Source: CAZEGV01 sp964511645 | GTDB lineage: Bacteria > Bacteroidota > Bacteroidia > Cytophagales > JAAEPT01 | Reading direction: 5' to 3' | Length of the DNA stretch: 34,596 nt | Assembly (NCBI GenBank): GCA_964511645.1 | Contig: CAZEGV010000031.1 | Location: forward strand, 1 to 34,596 | Shown here: one piece after another, positions 24,809 through 30,754 of the stretch | Numbering within the stretch: position 1 is the stretch's first letter | Layout: every line of letters begins with the position of its first letter | Notes under the pieces: generated by a model | The model's database searches: none | What the model saw: the letters and a program-made list of their open reading frames with translations, nothing else | What the model was told of the DNA's origin: nothing | Translations under genes and position numbers: made by a program

Positions 24809-27181
24809 CTAAAAACTAACAACTGTAACCCCTGTGCCACCAAAGTCGATATGCTCATCTTCATAATGGGTCACTTGAGAGAAATCTCTTAATAGATTAC
24901 GAACGATGTCCCGAAGAATCCCGTTTCCTTTACCATGAATAATCCGCACTGTGTCTACATTGGTGATTATACAGTTATCAATATAACGTTCTACTTCTTG
25001 TATCGCTTCATCTGCTCGTTTGCCTCTGATATCTAGGTCTTGGGAGAAAGATGCGGTACTTGCTATGCTCGAATAGGTTGTTTTTGCTGTTGGCTTTACT
25101 CGTTTGGCTCTTCCCTGTTCTATTTTGACCAACTCATCGGCCTTAACACTCATAATAAAGCTCCCCACTTGTACATCTGCTCTATTTCCCCGTAATTTTA
25201 GCAACTCACCTTTGGCTCCAGTTGTGGAAACCTTAACTTTGTCCCCTACTTCTATTTTGGTATTATCGACAGTCACTACCTCTCTCCTATTACGACTTGG
25301 TTTTTCAGTGATTTTCTCTTTAAAAGAATCTATTTCTTTACGTACCTCTTTGGTTTTCTCTTTGTCTGCTTGAGATTTTTTTATCTCATAAATTGCCTTT
25401 TCTATTTTCTGATTGGCTGTTTTGACTAATTCTTTTGCTTCTTGTTTTCCTTTTCTAACAAAGTCATTTTTCTTGTTTTCGAGGTTTTGTTTTAACTCTC
25501 TGTATTCCTGTATAAGCTGATCTGCTCGTTTGTTTTTAGCTTCTGCTTCTTCATGTTTCTGTAGGTATGAAACGTATTCTTTTTCTAGTTTTTTAGTAAT
25601 TTCATCAAAGTCACGAATCTTGCGGTCTACTCGTATGTTAATTTTTTCAACGATTTCATCTGAAAAACCTGTTTTCTTGACCAACTCTATGGCATAAGAA
25701 TGACCTGGCTTACCTAGTTCTAAAACATAAAGTGGCTTTAGTTTTTCAAAATCATAAAGCATACAGGCGTTTTCTACTCCTGACACTTCTTCGGCTAAGC
25801 TTTTTAGGTTAGAAAAGTGGGTGGTAACCAATCCTAGACATTGTGAGTCGAGCAAAGAAGTGAGCATTACTTCGGCTATAGCTCCTCCATATTCTGGAGC
25901 AGTACCTCCTCCAAGCTCATCTATCAAAATCAAAGTATCCTTATTTGCTTTGCCAAGCATCAAGTACAAATTTTTGAGGTGGGCACTATAAGTACTTAGT
26001 TCATCTTCTACCGATTGCTGATCACCGATGTCTACAAATATATCTTTAAAGAAGCCTAACTCACTGTCTTTGTGTAAAGGTAGCAACAACCCACATTGCA
26101 ACATATAGACAAACAAGCCTACTGTTTTGAGTGCTACCGATTTACCCCCTGCATTGGGTCCAGAGATCACCACAAATCTTGTATTGTCTTTATCTAATTC
26201 AATATCTAAAGGAATTGTTCCAACGGATTTTAAAACAAGATTCGGGTTACGAGCTTCTTTGAGCTTTAAGCTAGGTTTTTCTGCTAATTGTGGTAAATCT
26301 GCATCTAATACTTGTGCTAACTTGGCTTTGGATTTGATAGCGTCAAGTTCGCCCAGTCTTTTGTAAAGTGCGGTAATAGAGCCTGAGTTTTCGGCTATTT
26401 TTTTACTCACGTCACTAAGTACTTTGTAAATAATTCTTTTTTCTTGAAGAATCAGTTCTTTTACTTCGTTGTTAGCATCTACCATTCCTGACGGTTCAAA
26501 ATAAACTGTAGCTCCTGAAGAAGATTCGTCATGCACAAGCCCTGGCATAATTCGTTTTGACTCTGCCTTGACAGGTATCACCATCCTACCATTGATTATT
26601 GTAGGCAATACGTCCTTTTCGGAGTAGCCGTCTTTAATGGACTGACCTAGTATATGCTGAATTTTACTTCTGATTTGCTGGCGAGCTTTGTTCAATCTCC
26701 TACGGATTTCTCCTAGTTGAGGGTCAGCGGTATCTAAAACTTCTCCATCATCGTCTACTGTGCGGATAATCATTTGATTTAGAGTTTCGTCTACTTGGAT
26801 ATCCAAAAACAGCGTACTCAACTTTGGATACATTGCTTTTTTTCTTCCAAAAAAGAATGCTTTACAACTAAAAAATATGGCCAAACAACGTCCTATTTCC
26901 CGTACCTCTTGTGCGTCTAGTACTGCACCAGAAACTTCTACATATTGAATTAATGCTAGGATATTATCAAATTCTATACGAGGGAAAACTTCTCCTGAAC
27001 GAAAAACTTCTAACATCTCTTTGGTTTTCATTAGCTCTATTTTGAGCTGAGTTGGGTTAGTAGAAAAAACCATTTCTCGGATGTAGTCTCTACCTGAATC
27101 GGTGAGTACGTTGCGTTCAAGGTATTCTCTAAGTGGAGTAAAATCCAATTGTTGTTCTATAATGCGAAAGTCATTTTTCAT
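24809..27181 (-). CDS. mutS2: Endonuclease MutS2
   Basis: MutS2 is the MutS paralogue without the mismatch-binding domain. It acts in suppressing recombination or rescuing collided ribosomes, depending on species. The 790-residue protein has the MutS core and clamp, Walker A GPNAGGKS (341-348), Walker B LILIDELGGGT followed by TTHF, a long charged coiled coil (about 520-650), a KOW-like segment (VGDKVKVSTTGAKGE) and a C-terminal Smr nuclease domain (about 718-790) with LDIRGKR and the IHGKGNGILRD motif. It is intact and of normal length. A TACTTTTG box is 22 nt upstream. The terminator at 24758-24793 follows. Confidence 0.96.
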   Translation of the reverse strand: MKNDFRIIEQQLDFTPLREYLERNVLTDSGRDYIREMVFSTNPTQLKIELMKTKEMLEVFRSGEVFPRIEFDNILALIQYVEVSGAVLDAQEVREIGRCLAIFFSCKAFFFGRKKAMYPKLSTLFLDIQVDETLNQMIIRTVDDDGEVLDTADPQLGEIRRRLNKARQQIRSKIQHILGQSIKDGYSEKDVLPTIINGRMVIPVKAESKRIMPGLVHDESSSGATVYFEPSGMVDANNEVKELILQEKRIIYKVLSDVSKKIAENSGSITALYKRLGELDAIKSKAKLAQVLDADLPQLAEKPSLKLKEARNPNLVLKSVGTIPLDIELDKDNTRFVVISGPNAGGKSVALKTVGLFVYMLQCGLLLPLHKDSELGFFKDIFVDIGDQQSVEDELSTYSAHLKNLYLMLGKANKDTLILIDELGGGTAPEYGGAIAEVMLTSLLDSQCLGLVTTHFSNLKSLAEEVSGVENACMLYDFEKLKPLYVLELGKPGHSYAIELVKKTGFSDEIVEKINIRVDRKIRDFDEITKKLEKEYVSYLQKHEEAEAKNKRADQLIQEYRELKQNLENKKNDFVRKGKQEAKELVKTANQKIEKAIYEIKKSQADKEKTKEVRKEIDSFKEKITEKPSRNRREVVTVDNTKIEVGDKVKVSTTGAKGELLKLRGNRADVQVGSFIMSVKADELVKIEQGRAKRVKPTAKTTYSSIASTASFSQDLDIRGKRADEAIQEVERYIDNCIITNVDTVRIIHGKGNGILRDIVRNLLRDFSQVTHYEDEHIDFGGTGVTVVSF

Positions 27182-27202
27182 TTGGTATTAAAAATATTTT
27201 TA

Positions 27203-27210
27203 CAAAAGTA
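27203..27210 (-). promoter_or_regulatory. Predicted -7 box of the mutS2 promoter
   Basis: The minus strand reads TACTTTTG, a match to TAnnTTTG, 22 nt before the mutS2 ATG. No clear TTTG is seen at -33. Confidence 0.35.
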
Positions 27211-27265
27211 TTGTAACCTTTTCGTTTTATTGAGTTAATATTAATAAATATTTAAGTTTTACGGA

Positions 27266-27450
27266 TGAGGGATTGAAACGACATCCTTTTCTTTTGTGTG
27301 TTTTGGCTTCGGCAGATTCTATCTGATACAGAAAAACTCTACATTTCGACAAGTTCAATATGGTAGGAAAAAGAAAAGATATAGTGTAAAGCCCGACCCT
27401 GAGATGTGGTGTAGCAGAGTGAAACCAAAAGCGAAGGGTCAGCCCAAAAA
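27266..27450 (+). repeat. Dispersed structured intergenic repeat, copy C, running into a sigma-factor ORF
   Basis: It begins GATGAGGGATTGAAACGACATCC and has arms CTTTTCTTTT (27284-27293) and AAAAGAAAAG (27370-27379), with TTTCGACAAGTTCAATATG in the interior. After the right arm come ATATAGTGTAAAGCCCGACC and, at the end, GAAGGGTCAGCCCAAAA. Copy D shares the CGACATC/CGGCATC start, the TTCGACAAG-TCAATATG word and the AAGATATAG word. The 3' end of the repeat coincides with the point where sigma-factor homology begins. Confidence 0.6.
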
Positions 27451-27928
27451 GTATCATCATGAAATCTTTGTGTTTATTCTTAAAAAGACTAGAAATGAGG
27501 TTTTAAGAGCAGATATTACTTCTGTCGTTTTTATAAAGGCTTTAGAGAATTTACATAAATTTCACTATAAAGGGGTGCCTTTTGTAGCTTGGCTGTATCG
27601 TATTGCTTCTAATGAAACGAATATGTTTTTTAGAAAGGCGAATACTCAGCGTATGGTATCTTTGGACAGTAAGGAGGTAATTGCTTTTCAGGATGATTGT
27701 GATTTAGATGGTGGCTTGTCTTATGAATACAAAATTTCTCTTTTTGTAAAGGGTATGAACCGTTTATCGGAAGAAGAGGTGGAGTATTTGGAATTAAAAT
27801 ATTTTGAAAAGCTTTCGCATCAAGAAATTAGCTATATTAAGGACATATCCTTGGCTAATGCAAAAGTAAAAATTCACCGAATTGTAAAAAAACTCAAAAC
27901 CATAATCGAAAAAATCGATAATGAGTAA
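27296..27928 (+). CDS. ECF-type RNA polymerase sigma factor with a repeat-derived 5' end
   Basis: Sigma region 2 starts at YHHEIFVFILKKTRNEVLRADIT (residue 53 onward) and includes FIKALENLHKF and PFVAWLYRIASNETNMFFRK (the 2.3/2.4 segment). Region 4 is in LSEEEVEYLELKYFEKLSHQEIS plus IKDISLANAKVKIHRIVKKL, a normal HTH. Such proteins direct RNA polymerase to stress or surface-function promoters. The first 52 residues (GTG start at 27296, or ATG at 27404) are encoded by repeat copy C and have no sigma character, and roughly 20 residues usually found before the YHHEIF segment are missing. The true start, and whether the protein is made, are uncertain. It overlaps the following small gene by 8 nt. 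Confidence 0.75.
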   Translation: MCFGFGRFYLIQKNSTFRQVQYGRKKKRYSVKPDPEMWCSRVKPKAKGQPKKYHHEIFVFILKKTRNEVLRADITSVVFIKALENLHKFHYKGVPFVAWLYRIASNETNMFFRKANTQRMVSLDSKEVIAFQDDCDLDGGLSYEYKISLFVKGMNRLSEEEVEYLELKYFEKLSHQEISYIKDISLANAKVKIHRIVKKLKTIIEKIDNE

Positions 27929-28196
27929 TTTTAAAGTACATATTGATCCTAAAATCCCTTCTAAAAAGGAAACGGAAAGCTACCAAAATTTTGATTCTAT
28001 AATCAAGGATGCGAGTAATATCCATCGTCCTTGGTATGTTGCTAAAAACATATTGAAGGACTTTAAGCTTGTCAAGATTCTAGTGCTAATTATGATTGTT
28101 CTTACTGTTTTGTATTTTTCTCATCAAAATCACGAGAATCAAGAAAAAGAACAACAAGAACAAACAGTACCTAGCCAAAATCCTTTAGACCGTTGA
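27921..28196 (+). CDS. Small single-pass membrane protein paired with the sigma factor
   Basis: The 91-residue protein has a polar N-terminal part (1-49), one TM helix (about 50-67, VKILVLIMIVLTVLYF) and a Gln/Glu-rich tail (HENQEKEQQEQTVPSQ). It starts inside the sigma-factor gene (8-nt overlap), so the two are cotranslated. Position and topology suit an anti-sigma factor or membrane tether, but there is no recognisable anti-sigma domain such as a zinc-binding ZAS motif, so this is inference. The stop is followed 9 nt later by the end of the convergent gene at 28208. Confidence 0.7.
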   Translation: MSNFKVHIDPKIPSKKETESYQNFDSIIKDASNIHRPWYVAKNILKDFKLVKILVLIMIVLTVLYFSHQNHENQEKEQQEQTVPSQNPLDR

Positions 28197-28207
28197 CAAC
28201 GATTTAT

Positions 28208-28759
28208 TTATTCTACTTCGTCAAGTATATTTTCAATTTTCACAATTGCCTCTTCGGTGTAATTGCCAGAAGTGTGGTACACAATCGTTCCTTTGTCATC
28301 CAATAAATAGATATAGGCTTTGTTCTTTTCTTTGAGTCCTAATGTTTCAGTGTATTCTTTTACTTTTCCTTTAAAAATTAAGATTCTGTCTTGCCACTTT
28401 TTATCTACTTGTTTTTTAATTTTCTTTTTGAACGCTCCTGCTGCTGCTTGATTGACTCCGCTAAACATTGGGATAAAATACATATTAATATCATAAGGGT
28501 CAGAAGCAAAAAGCCCTGGTTTCTCAGATTTGTACAGCAATTGCATGTACAATGGTCCATACCACGTATTAAGACTTACTTCTGCTTTTTTAGAATATGC
28601 TAAGCCAATTATTGTATATTTTCCTGCTATGTCTTTTGGCAAGTTAATTTGTTTATCATCAATGGATTTGGTTTCCATCTTTGGGAAAAGTTTCCTTTTC
28701 TGGGAAATATATGAGGCACAAAATAGGATGACAAGACTAAGAGCAAGAAATTTTTTCAT
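28208..28759 (-). CDS. Secreted protein, probably thioredoxin-like fold without CxxC
   Basis: The 183-residue protein has an N-terminal export signal (MKKFLALSLVILFCASYIS). The body, with INLPKDIAGKYTIIGLAYSKKA (43-64), KWQDRILIFKG and KNKAYIYLLDDKGTIVYHTSG (144-164) and then EEAIVKIENILDEV, follows the order of strands and helices in thioredoxin-like/redoxin proteins and loosely resembles ATP10-type assembly factors (Y-L-L-D-x-x-G-x-I-x-x-x-x-S-G). The redox CxxC is absent, so it is not a disulfide oxidoreductase. It is probably periplasmic. It shares direction with the EamA gene 42 bp upstream. Confidence 0.7.
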   Translation of the reverse strand: MKKFLALSLVILFCASYISQKRKLFPKMETKSIDDKQINLPKDIAGKYTIIGLAYSKKAEVSLNTWYGPLYMQLLYKSEKPGLFASDPYDINMYFIPMFSGVNQAAAGAFKKKIKKQVDKKWQDRILIFKGKVKEYTETLGLKEKNKAYIYLLDDKGTIVYHTSGNYTEEAIVKIENILDEVE

Positions 28760-28801
28760 GGTTAATTATTTATTTACAACTTCTCAAAGTAATCAAATTA
28801 A

Positions 28802-29701
28802 TTAAGCTTTCCTACTAAACGTGATGAGTGATATTCCTAAAATAACAACTAATGTACCGTATATTAGAAATGAGCTAATCTGCTCTCCTAAAACAAAATG
28901 AGCCATAATAATTGTACTAATTGGTCCAATACTAGCGAGTATAGCGGCATTTGATGCTCCCAACCTGCGTATTGACTCTGTCACCAAAAAGGACGGAATG
29001 ACTGTGCTAAATATCGCTATTAAAAGTGCCACTCCCATTACTTTTGGTTCGACCTCTGTAAGTGGCATTGTAGATCCTGATACAATGACTTTATGTACTA
29101 ACACACATACTGAGGAAACAATTAACGCCGATGAAGTGAGTAGTTTTGCTCCTAGTTTACCCACCAAAGATTCACTTCCTACCAAGTACAATGAGTACGT
29201 TAAAGAACAAAGGACAATCAAAACAGTACCTAAAACGATATTACTAGACTGCTCTATCCTACCCTGAAAAGCAACTATTACACCTAAATACGTAATTCCT
29301 ATTGCTAATAATTGCACTGGTTTTATCTTTTTCTTATTGAAGAAAAAACTCAGTATTAGTACAAAAGTAGGGTAAATATAAAGTATAACTCGCTCTAAGC
29401 TTGCGTCTAAATATTGCAAGCCTTTGAAATCAAAATAAGCTCCCAAATAATAGCCTACAAATCCCATTACAAATATCTTTGCGAGTGTCCTATTATCAAA
29501 TTTGACTTTCTTTTTTCTTAATTCTAAAAGTAAGATTATAATAAAAAAAGGCAGAGCAAAACCCATCCTGAACATAATAAGCGTCACTGCATCCAAATCT
29601 GGTTGTATGCCATATGCTATTTTTACAAAAATGGCTTTCGCCGAAAACATAACTGCACCAACTAAAGCAAATACAACTCCTACAACTTTATTTCTACTCA
29701 T
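28802..29701 (-). CDS. EamA/DMT family permease
   Basis: The product of 299 residues has ten TM helices in two EamA repeats, the second closing with FLVTESIRRLGASNAAILASIG and PISTIIMAHFVLGEQIS, the usual end-of-repeat signature (G-x-x-x-A-x-x-x-x-x-x-P-x-x-x-x-x-x-x-x-x-x-x-E). These drug/metabolite transporters export or import small metabolites and the substrate is not predictable. The frame extends to an ATG at 29734, but a -7 promoter box (29715-29708) lies between the two starts, so I use the ATG at 29701 (MSRNKVVGVVFALVGA). Confidence 0.88.
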   Translation of the reverse strand: MSRNKVVGVVFALVGAVMFSAKAIFVKIAYGIQPDLDAVTLIMFRMGFALPFFIIILLLELRKKKVKFDNRTLAKIFVMGFVGYYLGAYFDFKGLQYLDASLERVILYIYPTFVLILSFFFNKKKIKPVQLLAIGITYLGVIVAFQGRIEQSSNIVLGTVLIVLCSLTYSLYLVGSESLVGKLGAKLLTSSALIVSSVCVLVHKVIVSGSTMPLTEVEPKVMGVALLIAIFSTVIPSFLVTESIRRLGASNAAILASIGPISTIIMAHFVLGEQISSFLIYGTLVVILGISLITFSRKA

Positions 29702-29707
29702 CTCCCG

Positions 29708-29715
29708 CAAAAGTA
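29708..29715 (-). promoter_or_regulatory. Predicted -7 box of the EamA gene
   Basis: The minus strand reads TACTTTTG six nt before the ATG at 29701, which predicts a leaderless or near-leaderless transcript and decides between the two possible starts. A -33 TTTG is not clear. Confidence 0.35.
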
Positions 29716-29747
29716 AGTAATCCCATTTTAACATACTTTCTTTTTAC

Positions 29748-29781
29748 AAAAAAAAGCATCCGCCAATTGACGGATGCTTTT
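29748..29781 (-). terminator. Intrinsic terminator after the SAM methyltransferase
   Basis: GCATCCG (29756-29762) pairs with CGGATGC (29771-29777), loop CCAATTGA, followed on the minus strand by U8. It is closely related to the hairpin at 30699-30728 on the other side of the same gene. Confidence 0.85.
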
Positions 29782-29815
29782 CTCTAGGTTTTTTTGCTTA
29801 AAAAGATAGTCTACA

Positions 29816-30127
29816 CTATTTTGTTTTAAACAAGTACATCATGTATTTTTTGTGTTTGACGAACATAGGTGCATTACGTTGACCAGTAAAATGTTTGTTT
29901 TCCATTTTCGCCAACTTCTTTTTAAACTTCCACTTGACGAACTTTACTAACTTAGGATAGCGATCTGCCCCTAGCTTAAAGATTAAATGATAAACTGGCT
30001 GAATAACTTGCTGAGTCATATCATTAACTAAAGCTAGAGTACCTGAAGCTTCTTTCGTAACATCTTGATCGTGTAGCACATCCAAATCATAAGTAGGTAA
30101 CTTGGATTCCCACTCGCTCCATTTATG
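29816..30127 (-). pseudogene. SAM methyltransferase, C-terminal part in the -1 frame
   Basis: From His at 30127 the frame reads HKWSEWESKLPTYDLDVL, then HDQDVTKEASGTLALVND and a basic C-terminal region (KWKFKKKLAKMENKHFTGQR) to the stop at 29816. As I recall, related methyltransferases have G-G-G-H at this point followed by the same LxDxDIT and LxND segments and the same KFKKKL-x-K-x-E-x-K-[YH]-F-x-G-Q-R motif, so this is the genuine C-terminus, disconnected from the N-terminal part by one base in a G8 tract. Joined, the protein would be 280 residues. Confidence 0.7.
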
Positions 30128-30657
30128 CCCCCCCCTAGTAAACCTGGAGTAGGTAAATGATCACGTTTAAAGAAATCTGCTACTAATATATGTCCTTGTG
30201 GATTTAAGAATTTTTTTGCTCCGTTAATAGCGTCATCAATAGGGATGTACTGAAAACTTTCAGAAAACATCACTACATCAAATTTTTGATCGCTCTTAAA
30301 TTCTTCAAATTTGGCAGTATGAACTGGTACATCATCTCCTAAAAGACCTTTAGCATACTTGTTTAGTAACTTACTAGGTGAAACACAGACAACTGTATAA
30401 CCTCGTTTAGATAATTCTTGAGCTGTTTTCCCAGAGCCGCAACCTACATCTAATATTGTTTTTGTGCCTTCAGGTATTAACGAGAATAACTTTTCTGCAT
30501 AACGATTCTGAGCTTTTCCTAGTGCCCAGATATCTTTTTCTTCTCCCTCGTCAAACAATCCATAATGGAGGTATTCTGTTTTTAAAAAAAATTTAAAAAA
30601 AATCAATCCAATCTCTAAACCAACTTCTTGAGAGTTTACTTTTTTGACTCTTGCCAT
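30034..30657 (-). CDS. Class I SAM-dependent methyltransferase, N-terminal part (frame broken at G8)
   Basis: The SAM-binding Rossmann motif ILDVGCGSGKTAQ (68-80) is followed by VVCVSPSK, FDVVMFSESFQYIP (motif II region) and HILVADFFKRD (motif III), so the catalytic core is complete. The extended N-terminus with YLHYGLFDEGE (29-39) is the type seen in lipid, quinone or natural-product methyltransferases. The frame passes through LLGGG (G8 tract, 30135-30128) and then reads about 30 residues of unrelated sequence to a stop at 30034. One more G would join it to the C-terminal frame ending at 29816. The substrate is unknown; the target is a small molecule or lipid, not DNA, by family type. Confidence 0.8.
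   Translation of the reverse strand: MARVKKVNSQEVGLEIGLIFFKFFLKTEYLHYGLFDEGEEKDIWALGKAQNRYAEKLFSLIPEGTKTILDVGCGSGKTAQELSKRGYTVVCVSPSKLLNKYAKGLLGDDVPVHTAKFEEFKSDQKFDVVMFSESFQYIPIDDAINGAKKFLNPQGHILVADFFKRDHLPTPGLLGGGINGASGNPSYLLMIWMCYTIKMLRKKLQVL
30128..30135 (-). repeat. G8 homopolymer tract inside the methyltransferase gene
   Basis: Eight consecutive G on the coding strand, the longest G/C run I saw in this AT-rich window, at codons CTA GGG GGG GGC. Nine (or six) G would keep the methyltransferase in frame. Such tracts vary by slipped-strand replication in phase-variable genes of several bacteria. Confidence 0.75.
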
Positions 30658-30698
30658 AACTAAACTTTTTATTTAACTAATAAATATGTTTCAAAAAC

Positions 30699-30728
30699 AA
30701 ACCATCCGCCTCAATTGACGGATGGTTT
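30699..30728 (-). terminator. Intrinsic terminator of acs
   Basis: AAACCATCCG pairs perfectly over 10 bp with CGGATGGTTT around a CCTCAATTGA loop and is followed on the minus strand by TGTTTTTG. It shares the CATCCG-CC-(TC)AATTGA-CGGATG core with the terminator at 29756-29777. Confidence 0.82.
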
Positions 30729-30754
30729 TAAATTCTCAATAAGAATAAATTGTT

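Noticed and set aside
24686..24892. 68-residue open frame across the mutS2 terminator
   Set aside because: It runs through a perfect terminator hairpin and into mutS2 antisense; only its first residues look like remnant coding sequence.
27227..27460. Minus-strand open frame opposite the sigma-factor start
   Set aside because: It is antisense to the repeat, has no recognisable features and no promoter; best explained by the low stop density of the repeat.
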